Positions 41,033 to 51,915 of a DNA stretch of 64,000 bases are shown one piece after another. Position 1 is the first letter of the stretch; every line of letters begins with the position of its first letter. The translations under genes and the position numbers were made by a program. The stretch is from NCBI GenBank assembly GCA_003313425.1, contig NHZP01000062.1, positions 186,001-250,000 of the forward strand, read 5' to 3'. The DNA comes from Pseudopyrenochaeta lycopersici (taxonomy: Eukaryota > Ascomycota > Dothideomycetes > Pleosporales > Pseudopyrenochaetaceae). The notes under the pieces were generated by a model, which made no database searches, was not told where the DNA came from, and was given only the letters and a program-made list of their open reading frames with translations.

Positions 41033-41485
41033 TGGTCTTACCGGTAACGTGTTCCACCGGTCATCTGCGAATACCAGTCAACCGCGAACGCGAAAACCCA
41101 CCAAAAATCAGGAAAACCAACCCATGCAATCTCAACAACTACTTAGTGGTATATCTAAAAACTTAATATCTAGCCTTTTACACTTATTTAATAGCTCTTT
41201 TTAAATCCTTAGGCTTACAGCATTTACTACTGTCTAGATATTAAGTTTTTGTATTAGATTTTGTGCTATTTTACTCTCTTGTAAGACTTATTATATAAAA
41301 TCCTTTAAAAATTTAAAATAAAGCTTAAAATATACATAGAAGGTTAGATTTCAAGTTTTAAGATATAATACTAAGTAGTTATGAAGATTGCAAGGGTTCG
41401 CTTTTCTGGATTTTGGTGGTTTTTCGCGTTCGCGGTTGACTGGTATTCGCAGGTGACTGGTGAAACACGTTAAGACCATACCGGT
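41033..41485. repeat. Large inverted repeat (foldback)
   Basis: The left arm 41033-41175 and right arm 41342-41485 are inverse complements at roughly 85 percent by eye. Both arms contain GAATACCAGTCAACCGCGAA (inverted in the right arm). The 166-bp spacer is very AT-rich and has a further inverse copy of the inner arm (CTAGATATTAAGTTTTT near 41235). It may be a foldback element or two copies of one terminal sequence. It touches the 3' end of the BTB1 gene. Confidence 0.8.
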
Positions 41486-41876
41486 TATTATGTAAGCAGC
41501 TGGTATGGTATGGTTTGACCTCCATACCATACCATACCAGACCATTCCGATCACTGCTGCGATCCCTCTCAATATCGCGCGGCATCGCTCGCACGATTTC
41601 CAACGATCGCCTTTTAATAGGTGGTGTGAGCGGCGGGGGCAGAGCGTGCTTGAAGTTTCTGTGGTGGATTCGGGGATGGATTCTGGTTCTTCTGGGACTG
41701 GTCCCGGTTCCTTCTCAGGCTCAGGCTCGGGTTCTGGGGGGCGGTGGAAGTGGCTCCTCAATCTTCGGCACCTCCTGGTTTTTCTTATCCTTTTTCTTCT
41801 TTGTGGTCGTAAAATGCGGTAAATCCCCATAGATCCTCCTCTTTGACGGGCTCCGGCTCCAGCTCCGGCTCTGGAG

Positions 41877-43396
41877 CTAGTTCGGGCTCTGCAGGTGGTT
41901 CAGATTCTGGCGGGGGCCCCTCAACGAGGCCCTTCTTCTTTTCTTCCTGTCCTTTGCTGTACTGCCAAAACTGAATCCCCAGTCATCCTCTGCCTCTTTG
42001 ACTCTAAGCATTTCTTCTTCCGCCGCAGCAGCAGCAGCGGCGGCGGCCTCTTCTTCTTTTCGTTGTTGCTCCCTCTGAAGCTTCTTCATTTCTTTCCACG
42101 TCATTTTCTTCCCTGTGAAGCCCCACATTGATTCTTCCTCTTGTTGTTCTCCAGATTCAGACTTTAGAGCTGGACTTGCCTGGTTTCCGGCCTCGTTTGC
42201 GTGTGTCGGCTCGTACGGCTCTTCGCATACTTGAGCGGGTCCTGATTCTTCCATGTCTGGGTCTTCGTGTATGTCGCTCACCTCTTGGTGGGGGACTTCT
42301 TCTACTGGGCTTTCTGAAACCGCACAATTGCGAACTGAAGAATCCCCCAGAGATATGACATCGTCGACGTCTTCGCAAGTTGCATTTGGAAATTCGAAGG
42401 AGATCTCATCACTCGTTGTGGGCGTGCCTGTCTCATGCCTGCCGGGGCAATGATATATCTGTACAGCTGGAGATCCCACGTCCGCAGCCTCGTTCAACAC
42501 TTGATCGGGCTCGTCCGTATCTCGGCAGTGGCTCTCTCGTGTTTGCAATGTGTGGGTAAGCTTGTCGCTGAATATCTCCAGCAGATGATACATCATGAAC
42601 CTGTGCAGTGTACCGTTACCCACACTCTCAACAAAGGCCTTGCTGGTGAAGACAGTATAGTCGAGTTCGAATTGCTCCTTGGCTCTAGCTTGCAGGTATT
42701 CGTGGAACCAGCACCAAGTAATTTTTGAGAACTCCTTTCTGACCGTGTCCAAAATCTCAACAAGGGCCATGTCCCTGCCATACTTTTTGATTTGCTCTTT
42801 TGCGAGCGTTTCGAGGTCTGGCAACTCGTAATTGGAGGCAAGAATAAACGTCAAGAGGGCGTGTCGGAATTTGATATGTACTTGTGTCTCGGAATCTTCT
42901 ACTTCTGCTTCAAGTGTTTGATATGTGCCCATGTAGAGGTAATGGACGAGGGTATGTCCTGTAGCTGCGCTCACGCCCGGCAGGCAAATCATCCCTCCGG
43001 CATCGGTGGTCGACCACTTCGGGGAACGTAGAAGATATTTTGGTACCCAATAGGTAGCAAGCCCTGGGCCGACATCGATTGCCACGGTGCTGCAGGCGTA
43101 AGGGCTGCAAGTGGTCATTAGCGAACAGATCCAGGTTTGAGCGAGCGCTAGGGCTCAGCTTACGAGGTTGTGGGCTTGTTGGATTTCAGTTCAGACTTTT
43201 TTCCTGGGTCTGCTGTTGCTTCGTCCACGCGGGTGCCATGGACAGTCGGTTTATCCTCTGCCACGACAACCTCTTCTTTTGCATGTACATTGTTTTCTGC
43301 AGTTTGACCGAGGTACATAGTCGCGTCGCCTTCACCTGGTGCATCAACCACAGCCTCACTTGACTTGGCAGTGCTAGATTTCTTCTTCTTCGCCAT
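41877..43396 (-). CDS. BTB/POZ-domain protein 1 (C-terminus frame-disrupted)
   Basis: Exon 1 43396-43164 (MAKKKKSSTAKSS), intron 43105-43163 (GTAAGC...TTGCAG), exon 2 from 43104; phases match, giving 486 residues to the stop at 41877. The BTB fold is at about residues 85-200 (TVAIDVGPGLATYWVPKYLL, HTLVHYLYMGTYQTLE, ALLTFILASNYELPDLETLA). BTB domains mediate dimerisation and Cullin-3 binding. The tail is Glu/Ala/Lys-rich with a recurring WGF motif (MWGFTGKK, DWGFSFGSTAKDRKK). Past the stop, other frames carry a third copy (DLWGFTAFYDHK) and a Pro-Glu repeat down to about 41600, so the original protein was longer; slips in A-rich runs near 41950 and 41810 shifted the frame. Confidence 0.75.
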
Positions 43397-44083
43397 TGGG
43401 ATGATTCGATGGACGAATACAATACTATGCGGGACCAAGATTCGCGAAGAGGTGGAGACTTCGAAGAGATCCGAATGTGTCTCCGGTATCAGGTATTAGG
43501 CAACAGCGACAAGGCTGAACATGTACCCTCTGCGACCAGACGCTTACCCGGCCAACAAGGGCCAGTTAGCATTCACCACGACGCTCGTGCAACATCGAAA
43601 CCCCTCCCCGGCGCCACATCATGCAATAAGCCATGCGAAGATCCAATGAAGTCGCTGAAATCAATCTTTGTTTGCGGAAGGACTTGCCTTTTGACTAGTG
43701 ACCTAAATCTTTGGCGCTAGCGCATTCAATCCATGCCGTTCTATTATTCACAGGCCATGAAAATAGTGAGGGTGGAAGTGGCCTAGTGTGGTCTGGAACA
43801 ACAGTTGCTATTATGCTGTTTAAGTGCATCGTTGGATTGAGCAGTCTCCTACGGCGGGGTGGAATGCCTTGAAAACAGGAAGACAAATCAACAAAGCTGT
43901 TGAGACCCCTTGGCAGCGTCAGTGGCGTATTATGCTTTGAATGAGTTCAAGTTGGCGTCGCGTTGTGCCTCGTGTGGTGATTGGGACATCTGCGCTCAAG
44001 CAGGGACTGACGCAGTGCGCCTCATTGACTTCCCCACTTTTTCAGCCGACCTCAGCCCGTGATAAAAACGCTCGATCCACATA
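43397..44083. other. Region between divergent BTB genes, no gene
   Basis: No coherent coding. It presumably contains promoters, later enlarged by the Tc1/mariner insertion. Confidence 0.45.
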
Positions 44084-45434
44084 CAGTGACCCCGCAATAG
44101 TTTCCGCCGCGCATGCACGAGCCACCCTCTCAAGCACATGTACACCAAACTTCAACACTATATATCTTAGCCAAAATATTATATAATTAATTTTTTTTTT
44201 GGGTTAAGAGTTGCATAGATATTTAGTATTTTGTTTGCCATCCTCGTGCCTTTTTATATGCAGTAATTCGTTGTCGCATACTTAAGATGAGGCGCTTGAT
44301 AAGCTTAGCTAGTATGCGCCGCCAGCACTCTTTTAATGCACTGTAAAAGCCATCCCACTCTTCTATAGCTTAGCTGTAATTGTTATATTATAGATAGAAT
44401 TTGTACATGCGCTTCTTTAGGTACTACTAGAGGTGCTTAATTAGGTTGAGATTAGGTAAGTATGCTAGCTATTTGATAGTGGTGATGTGGTGCTTGCGCA
44501 GAAACTTACGCGTCGCTGCAGCTGTGTGTATGCGCGCGTTATCCTGCATAAAAAGCTGAGAACGACGCTAAGATAGTAGAAGCCCTTTAGTTAAGGCCTT
44601 AATGTAACTTTTAGCAGAGTACCTATACTTTAGAGCATTAAAATTACGCTCTATTATAACTAGAGGACTTCTCTAGGCATACTTACGTTTATCTAACCAT
44701 ATTAAACCCTATACTATTTATGACACCTTTTTACTGCAGCTATAGGTTTAGAGCATTATTATCTTCTATTTCTTTTATAAATTTTAAAAAACCTACTCTT
44801 AGTTTTGCCCTAAGCCCTTCTAAACTAAGCATTTATTAGAGAACTTAAGCGTGCGCTAATGCTAGGGGAATTAAGAGTACTCCTTGCAGAACTTAAGGCG
44901 CCTCAACGCATCCCCGCGATAGAGCTTAGGACGCTTTTTATAAGGAGATTTAGTGAGGCCTTGTCTTTTAAAGTATTAGGATAGTGTGCTAGAGCTAGGC
45001 GGCTTCGAAGAGGTGCTATCTGGATTCATAACCACTACTACTTTAGCTAGCTCTTTGTACTTAATTTTTAGCTGCGCACGTGCTTTGCGATAGATAATCT
45101 TCTTTTAATAAAGCGATAGTATAGGTGGCCGGCCGCTGCGAGGTTTATCTGGAGTTGTGCCTGTTTAGTAATATTTCTTCCTGAGGTCGCGTATAGCGCG
45201 TTCACTCCGGCCATACGCGTCAGCAACTTAAGTAACTGTAGAACCACCATGCAGTATCCTAATAATTTAATCTCGCTGCTGGACTATTAAATTAGGGCCT
45301 CTACGCGTATTTTAGTCTATTTCTTGTAAAATTTAGCGATGTAGTGGCATAGTTATGATACTTGAAAGTTGAGAAGGAGATGTTGTGAGGGACCGCGTCG
45401 CGCTAGTGCGGCGGAAACTTTTGCGGGGTCACTG
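44084..45434 (-). mobile_element. Tc1/mariner transposon, RIP-dead
   Basis: A 1,351-bp element with TA duplications (44082-44083, 45435-45436). The inverted ends both start CAGTGACCCCGCAA and continue AGTTTCCGCCGC with one mismatch, about 27 bp. Size and ends fit Tc1/mariner. The interior is AT-rich with many stops. Confidence 0.9.
44390..45250 (-). pseudogene. Tc1/mariner transposase, heavily RIP-mutated
   Basis: Minus-strand blocks: SGRPPILSLY and KIIYRKARAQLKIKYKELAK (DNA-binding part, about 45140-45040), then the catalytic end FMQDNARIHTAAATRKFLRK HHITTIK, stop, LAYLPNLNLIKHL, two stops, YLKKRM (about 44560-44400). Family members read WPAYSPDLNPIEHLW here, so Trp to stop, Asp to Asn, Glu to Lys and Ser/Pro to Leu are all G-to-A or C-to-T changes on both strands, as RIP makes. 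Confidence 0.85.
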
Positions 45435-45564
45435 TAGCAGCTACGCAATTCAGTTGCCTCGCAGCGCCCAATATCATCTCTTCCCCATATGCATGGCTGC
45501 CTGTTCCCTTGACACCACTTACATTTTCCTGTCCTCAACTGCCCTTGTGTTGGACCTTTCGAAC

Positions 45565-46710
45565 ATGGGCCCCCTGAGCTTGGCAAGACAACTTTGCGAG
45601 TACAGTTTGCTTGACCAAATGCAACGTTTTTGACTCACTACTGTACAGGTCGCTAAGAGAAGCTCCAATAAAGATCTTTGCTGGAAGCGAAAAGACGGTC
45701 TGCTATGTTCATCCCGGGGTCTTGTTGGCGTGTAAATCATCTACAGCTGATGTTCGCATGAGCGGGCCTTGGAAAAACACAGGAGACGGCGCTATAGATT
45801 GGACAGACTTTGACGAACAAACAATTGAGTGTGTTTTGCAGTATCTTTACACTGGGGACTACCATATCCTCGATGCCGGGAAATCCTCAGCGCGTATCAT
45901 TGAGGACATAGAGAACGACCTAGAACAGACTGAAGGTGTGTGGAACGGAATGGTGCTGGATTTTTCTCACCTCTAACTGTAGACGCTGCTCCTGCGGACG
46001 AATCATCACCCGTTGAAGAACCACCAGCACCATACCGAAGTCCGTCGCCAAGCGTAGGCCTACTAAGCCGACCTCTTACTCCATTTCAGGATTGTGTTGG
46101 GGCAGGCTTTCCGGCAGAGCGTAAGCAAACGGCTGCCGGAGTCATTGCTGAGAAGGATTTCAAACGCGACAGATATGCTGTTGGAGTATCTGTGTTAAGA
46201 CATGCAAGTGTTTACTCGTTTGCACATCGACATTTCTTTTCCGACCTCGCAAAGCTCGCATTACAGCGCCTCACTCAAGTCCTCCATCTTGCACCGTGCG
46301 AATACACTGCGTTATTTCCCCATCTTGGGGATGCTATTCGTCACATTTACGACACCACACCTGGGCCTGATATGCAGGCAGATCCTGCCCGAAAGCTGCT
46401 GTCACAATATGTCGCACTGAATTACACTAATCTTACTGGAGGCGAGTTGGATGCTCTTGTGGAAGAAGGAGGCGAACTGATGGTTGACGTCTCGAGCAAA
46501 CTAGCGAGGCTACTTGCAACGAGGAACTCTCAGGTTCGTGCTCTGGAAGATAGAATCGACAGCCTCTCCACCAAAGTTGGGGCATTGCAGATTATCTGCA
46601 ACGATAAAGAGACGGAAATCCAACAGTTGCAGGCAAGACAGAGAGCAGAAGATTCCGATATTTCGGGCAGTGGGATCTATAGGAAAAAGAAGAAAGGCGG
46701 TTGGGATTGA
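45565..46710 (+). CDS. BTB/POZ-domain protein 2
   Basis: Proposed exons: 45565-45599, 45649-45935, 45983-46710, with introns 45600-45648 (GTACAG...TACAG) and 45936-45982 (GTGTGT...CTAACTGTAG); phases fit and give 349 residues. The BTB core follows the start: EAPIKIFAGSEKTVCYVHPG, LLACKSSTADVRM, TIECVLQYLYTGDYHIL. After a Pro-rich linker come RHASVYSFAHRHFFSDLAKL and a C-terminal coiled coil (LEDRIDSLSTKVGALQ) with a basic end (KKKKGGWD). It resembles fungal BTB proteins of unknown partner. The first exon is an inference: the second exon lacks an ATG in its frame. It points away from BTB1. Confidence 0.75.
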
Positions 46711-47389
46711 TGTCAGTGGAAACGAAGGAAAGTTCTGTTGCTGTTCATATCTGTGCCTTGCAACTGTGCCCGTTTCAATTACTAGCCCTTCACGTCAATA
46801 ACCCTCTCCTGCCATTTAACCCTCTGTTTTCTATCTCTTTAATACCAAAAATGGCCAAAAGCCATACGCCCATCATCTGTGCAACGAGCCGATGGCAATA
46901 CCATATTGGACAGTATCAGAGGCACATCCGGTTTATCCAAAGCACGGGTGGATGCGTTGACTGAGTACTCAATCGCCGAGCTCAAGCACGAAAAAGCAGA
47001 AATGCGGACATAAGTCACACTCGCAGCCCTAACCTCCACCGGAACAACACCTTGCGCGAATGTCCAAGCGCCAGCAACGAACGCAATGCTCATGATCAAG
47101 CCAAGGATCGACTGGAATAGTATCAACGTATGAGTAAGCTGTAGGCGCGGCTAAAACGAGCGTGAAGCTTTATCGCCGATAATGAGCCAGGATGCGCGAG
47201 GGAGTGTTGGAAGTGGTTATGGAAGAGCAGAATGAGATGTCCATTTGATGCTTCAACCTACAGTTAACGAGTGTATCTGGCTATCGATATATAGACCGGA
47301 GTGATGCCCTTGCACTAGATTCGTGTACGCAATCGTCGTACGTGGACAGACGTCATACTTCCTTTACATGATGCAGCAATTGTTGCAAC

Positions 47390-50228
47390 CAGTGTATTAA
47401 ACGGATGGCGCCGATTTGGATGATCCATCCAAATATGGCTTTGGATGGCTGAATCCAGATGCATAATGGATTTGGCGATCCATCCATATGCGGTAGTGTG
47501 GCTTCAGCCATCGCCTCCTATTTCCTTAGTTAGCCAGCCCCTGATAACGATGAAGCTTCGAACGCACTGTTTCTCCCACCTATATCCAAAGCTTCATGAT
47601 GTCTTCTTTTAAACCCAACTTTCAACGTTCTTTTGACTTCAGTAAGATAAACTTTGAGCCTCAAGAATCCCGTTAGTATCCAGATATGAAGGCAGCACGT
47701 GCCGGATATCGCGCCAAATATCCATCATTAACATCATCGCCGGAACCGTCGTCACCATCAGATATCGGCGGCGCCTCCGTAATTGTCTCAGATGTAGCTT
47801 CGACGTTATCGGAGGTGTCAACTCTTACTACCGTTCCAACTTTCGACACAGATCTGAGTAAGAAAGTACAACTTGGCGAGCCGAATCAGTTCGAGCAATC
47901 AAAGTTCGACTATCGTGAAGTCGAGTGGGATAGACTGCCTGGCCACACTATACCGCTTCAGCGATTGACGGGCGGCCTGCGTTCGTGGATATGGCAATTT
48001 GGCGTGCCAACTGAAGAGACGGAGACCGGATCACGCTGGTGGCTTTGCATGAAATGTCACAAGGTAGATCCGGTGTTTCGAGCCCAGCACAATTACCATT
48101 ACATGGTCGACAAAGGAAGCAGTAATGCATCTGATCATCTTCACCAAGTCCACAGGCTTGGGTGGAACAAGAAGACAAAGTCGGTCGAGCAATATGCAGG
48201 CAAAGGCTTACTACCACTAGTAAGTCTTGATGCATATAGATCGGCGGAGCAGGCTACCCTGAATGAGTTAGCAATCGCCTTCGACGAGGTGCATTTTCGG
48301 AAGCTACTCGCACGTTGGATTGTGTACGACAATGTCTCCTTCCGACAGGTGGATAGTGAGGTCTTTCGCGACTTTATTACCTATCTCTCACCGCGCGCGG
48401 GTGTTGCCTTGCCTTGCGGTCGAACTGTGCGTAACTGGATTATGCAGGGGTACCAAATTCACAAGGCTACTGTGAAAAACGCCTTGCACAATGCTATCAG
48501 CAAGATCCACATCGCCTTCGACTTATGGACCTCTGGTAATTGTCTCTCGCTGAACGGAGTCACGGCTCACTTTCTGGATGCCAACTTCAAGACGCAGTCG
48601 ATTCTTCTATCGTCGCCGGAGCAGAGTGAGTCCCATTACGGTGTCGACATCGCAGACCAAGTTATCACGGTCATCGAGGACTTTAACATTGCAAGCAAGC
48701 TAGGATTCTTTGTGTTAGATAATGCCTTAAACAATGACACGGCGATGGAAGCAATCGGAGCAAGATTCGGCTTCAAACCCAAGGAGCGACGTCTTCGTTG
48801 TGCTGGCCATATTATCAACCTGATTGCGCGCCACCTTTTATTCGGATTTGACAAGAAACTTTTCGAATTCGAAGATGCGATTCCAGGAAACATGCGGGAT
48901 GAATTGAAGCGCTGGAGGAGGACGGGACCGGTCGGCAAAGCTCATAACTTGATTGTCTGGACTTATTCAAGTCCATCGCGAAGGAATCGCTGGCATAATA
49001 AACAACGAGAATATTTTGAGCAGATAGTCGACAAAGACGAGTGGCATACAATAAAGATTCGCGAACTTCATAGGAGTAATGATACTCGCTGGAACAGTGT
49101 CTACGACGAGATTAAGACGCTGCTTCCTCTGCGCGCGCCGTTCGACGACTTCATCCAAAGTGAGCGCGAGGCTGCTTTAAAGAAGAAGACCAAGAAACAT
49201 GACAACGATCCCGATGCGGCTCGCAATGCAATCATACAGGATACACTGTCCGAGGAAGACTGGGCTATTCTTGCTCAGTATGCGAAGCTCCTCGAGCCAT
49301 GCTGGGAGGCTACCATGGACCTTCAAGGCCGCCCGGGCGATGGGAAGACTTGTGGACTCTTTAATGTCATGCCAGACCTCGAGTGTATCGTCGAGCACCT
49401 TACCGAAGTGTACAACAATTACAAGGACGCGCCGGCAGCGGCTACCGAAGGTCAATGGCATTTTAGGACCCAGATCAAACTTGCGCTCGACAAGGCAGAA
49501 GAATATTACGCCAAACTTGACGACTCTCCCGCATATCTTGCGGCAACAGTACTTCATCCGAGTTACACTTGGCGCTTCATTGAGCAGAGATGGGCTCGCA
49601 AGAAGTCTTGGGTTTTATCAGGCAAGAAGTCCGTCAAGTCGTTGTATGGGCTTCAATATAGGAAGCAAGTTGTATCGGAAGCTATCTCACCGCAGAAGCA
49701 ACGTGAGCCGAACAAAGTCGTTGCTCATCGTCGGCAACATCTTGACAAGGTTCACTCGGATGCCCGCAAAGCTACTCCTCAGGATGAGTTCGAGCGGTTC
49801 TGCGATCAAGCAATTATTGATGTTAACGACTGCCCAATTCAATGGTGGCGTACGATCGGCTTAAAGGAATATCCTCATCTTGCGCAGATGGCGTTTGACA
49901 TGCTATCTATCCCAGCAATGAGCGATGAACCTGAACGAGTCTTCAGCCATATGGGACTCATGGTAACGAAACGTCGTAATCATCTTGAGCAAGATATAAT
50001 CCAAGCCGCGCAATGTCTCTACTCCTGGGATCGTGCCAGCATTATTGACATGATGGCGAGCGATCCAGCAATGTAACTAGTCGCAATCACGCTCTTCAGA
50101 GATCAAATATAGTTCGGTGGCTTCAGCCTCAAAGACCAATTTGGCTTAGATCCAGCGATTATCCAAAAGCCATCCAAGCCACCTAATGGATTTGGATCGG
50201 CTGGCCGATCCATCCATTTAACACACTG
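47390..50228 (+). mobile_element. hAT transposon 3, apparently complete
   Basis: 2,839 bp with an exact 8-bp duplication GTTGCAAC (47382-47389 and 50229-50236). The 19-bp inverted ends are CAGTGTATTAAACGGATGG and CAGTGTGTTAAATGGATGG, differing at two positions. Subterminal regions hold repeated GGATGG/CCATCC motifs, likely binding sites. One uninterrupted transposase frame lies inside. Confidence 0.96.
47686..50076 (+). CDS. hAT3 transposase, intact
   Basis: A 796-residue single-exon protein from ATG 47686 (MKAARAGYRAKYPSL). A Ser-rich leader precedes FDYREVEWDRLPGH and WIWQFGVPTEET; the BED-type zinc finger is WWLCMKCHKVDP ... HLHQVHRLG. The catalytic core has IAFDLWTSGNCLSLNGVTAH, FFVLDNALNNDTAMEA and RRLRCAGHIINLIARHL; the dimerisation domain at about 700-775 has MLSIPAMSDEPERVFSHMG. 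It shares domain order with hAT1 but not its ends. No stops or frameshifts, so mobilisation of itself and related ends is plausible. Confidence 0.93.
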   Translation: MKAARAGYRAKYPSLTSSPEPSSPSDIGGASVIVSDVASTLSEVSTLTTVPTFDTDLSKKVQLGEPNQFEQSKFDYREVEWDRLPGHTIPLQRLTGGLRSWIWQFGVPTEETETGSRWWLCMKCHKVDPVFRAQHNYHYMVDKGSSNASDHLHQVHRLGWNKKTKSVEQYAGKGLLPLVSLDAYRSAEQATLNELAIAFDEVHFRKLLARWIVYDNVSFRQVDSEVFRDFITYLSPRAGVALPCGRTVRNWIMQGYQIHKATVKNALHNAISKIHIAFDLWTSGNCLSLNGVTAHFLDANFKTQSILLSSPEQSESHYGVDIADQVITVIEDFNIASKLGFFVLDNALNNDTAMEAIGARFGFKPKERRLRCAGHIINLIARHLLFGFDKKLFEFEDAIPGNMRDELKRWRRTGPVGKAHNLIVWTYSSPSRRNRWHNKQREYFEQIVDKDEWHTIKIRELHRSNDTRWNSVYDEIKTLLPLRAPFDDFIQSEREAALKKKTKKHDNDPDAARNAIIQDTLSEEDWAILAQYAKLLEPCWEATMDLQGRPGDGKTCGLFNVMPDLECIVEHLTEVYNNYKDAPAAATEGQWHFRTQIKLALDKAEEYYAKLDDSPAYLAATVLHPSYTWRFIEQRWARKKSWVLSGKKSVKSLYGLQYRKQVVSEAISPQKQREPNKVVAHRRQHLDKVHSDARKATPQDEFERFCDQAIIDVNDCPIQWWRTIGLKEYPHLAQMAFDMLSIPAMSDEPERVFSHMGLMVTKRRNHLEQDIIQAAQCLYSWDRASIIDMMASDPAM

Positions 50229-50751
50229 GTTGCAACCACTCCGGCAGTAGTTTCTGACGGATTCCAACAGGGAGGCCTTCGTTGAGCACTTCCACAACTA
50301 CGCCTATATATGTGTATGCGTCTGTAGTGACTACCATGGATGAGTCGATGTTGGCAACCCAGAGCTTGGAGAGAGTGGAGTAGAGCTCTGGAAGGATGAA
50401 GGCGCATATGTTGAAGCGGAAGGCCCCAGTGTAGCTAACGGCGAAATAGTTGATGGGTACTTTCCACTTGTAACCAGTATCAGAGACAAAAATGCGATCT
50501 TGGGCTTCATCGTATGCAGCAGAAGAAACCGAAATCCGAGATATGATATAACAAATGATTAGCGCAATAATAGTATTGTGTACTTACGAATCGCGCCTCA
50601 AGCTCAGCTTTAGATCCGAGCTAGCCTGCTTCGTCCAAGACACCCATGGTCTATCTCCCTCTCCACCTTCTTCGTGCCTTGCCTCATAATTTGTAGACTG
50701 GTCCAGAACATCAGAAACGCGCACAGTGTCGTCGTATTTGGAGGGAACCAT

Positions 50752-51225
50752 TTGATAAAGGTAGCGGTTGTGAGTTCGCGAATGTAGTTGTTTAATTACT
50801 TATGTACTTTGTATGCCCTCCTCTGGCATCAATTCCAGCTTGGCAGCGCTCCCGCATATGCCGGTACAGGTTGGCCCACCTCCCTGCCTGTTGTGACGGC
50901 ATCAAATCTGATTTTATTGGCTATTAAACCGCTCAGACCACGCCTACTAATCCTTGTTGGTTCGCCGCCCGGCGCTGCCACCTACCCCAATGCAATAACA
51001 ACGCTATACCTTTAGCGACGTCAAATGACGAGGCTCGTTCTCGCTTTTGAACATCCATCTCTCCAGCGACGCTAGAGTTAGGAAAATCCTTCAGTGCCCC
51101 TTATCAACTGTTGATAAACACACAAAATGAGCAAGTACACACGCATTTGGATCAAATGATTTGGGATGGCAACAATCCATTATTGGCTATCTTTGGCTTA
51201 CTCTGCCACACCACGGACCTACACT
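50752..51225. other. Intergenic, no gene seen
   Basis: About 470 bp between the MATE pseudogene start and the zinc-finger gene end; no supported feature. Confidence 0.5.
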
Positions 51226-51915
51226 TCAGCCTCCATGCTGTGTCCGGATATGTCTGTTGAGGTTGTCCTTCCTTGAAGACCCCGTGCCTCGTTCAAAGGA
51301 GTACTTGCAGCCTGGGTGGAGACAGTACAATCGTGCAATACCTCGAACAGTCTCTGAATGTTTGGCATGTCGATGGCGTTCAAGGTCCTTCTTGTACTGG
51401 AATGCTCGGTCGCATTGGTTGGTTGTGCATTTGAATGGTCGATCGTGTCTCTTGCGGTGCGTGCTGCCGAGTTTATATCAGTACTGCTATCAATTTTGAG
51501 CACTTTGCGAAGTTTCATACTTGGCAAGGTGCCGCTTTGGGAATGTCAGTCCGCATTCGTTGCATCGCAAGGCATCATCGGCGGTCTCCATGGGAGTATG
51601 GAGTCCCGACGCCTCCGCTTGTGAAGCTGGTTGTTGGAGAATGCCATCATTGATTTCTGTTTGTGGTAAAGACTGGATAAGGATGTTGTCTCCTTCTTCA
51701 GATAGTTTGAAAGCATTTGGTATAATCTCCCCCTGCGCTCCACTCTGCTGTCCAGCAGGATTGTTAGAACTTGACGGCAACTCCCAGCCATCTTCTGGTA
51801 GAGGACCTCCATTCCCGAACTGAACCCACGCAGGATCTATGAACTGGAAAGGTTGTGATAGTGATTTTTCGGGTTCGGTCGAGCCTGGTGAGTGCTGACT
51901 AGAAATAGAAGCCGG
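51226..51915 (-). CDS. C2H2 zinc-finger protein, 5' end unresolved
   Basis: Two coding blocks: 51915-51521 and 51463-51226, joined by a 57-nt intron 51464-51520 (GTATGA...GGCAG). Splicing completes a finger exactly: CNECGLTFPKRHLA then NTHRKRH (C-x2-C-x12-H-x3-H). Two more fingers follow (FKCTTNQCDRAFQYKKDLER with HRHAKH, and YCLHPGCKYSFE with NRHIRTQH). Upstream is a Gln/Ser/Pro-rich region. The block opens after a TAG that could be an acceptor, and no in-frame ATG lies in it before the finger except METADDAL, so an upstream exon is needed or the gene is 5'-truncated. A DNA-binding transcription factor is the likely role. Confidence 0.72.

Larger units (their letters stand above)
47205..50269. 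repeat. Solo LTR containing hAT3
   Basis: Outside hAT3 this is a 218-bp LTR with TGTTGGAA...TTCCAACA ends (47205-47212 and 50262-50269) and a 5-bp target duplication GGGAG (47200-47204 and 50270-50274). A TATATAT box is present near 47290. Removing it restores the MATE reading frame (EGLP to RASW). Confidence 0.88.
46839..50751 (-). pseudogene. MATE-type transporter gene, broken by solo LTR and hAT3
   Basis: Read from ATG 50751 (MVPSKYDDTVRVSDVLDQ) the gene has an exon to about 50594, an intron, then [40 protein letters not shown] and [11 protein letters not shown] up to 50270. The next codons, RASWLIIGDKASRSF, resume at 47204 and continue [20 protein letters not shown] and [20 protein letters not shown] to about 46870. 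This is the membrane-domain sequence of fungal MATE-like multidrug/organic cation exporters. The break holds a solo LTR (TSD GGGAG) carrying hAT3. There is also a TAG after SRSF where Gln is likely, and the C-terminal half is missing after [11 protein letters not shown]. Confidence 0.8.

Noticed and set aside
43409..43720. A 103-residue plus-strand frame between the BTB genes
   Set aside because: No motif, overlaps the BTB1 first exon region, no start context.
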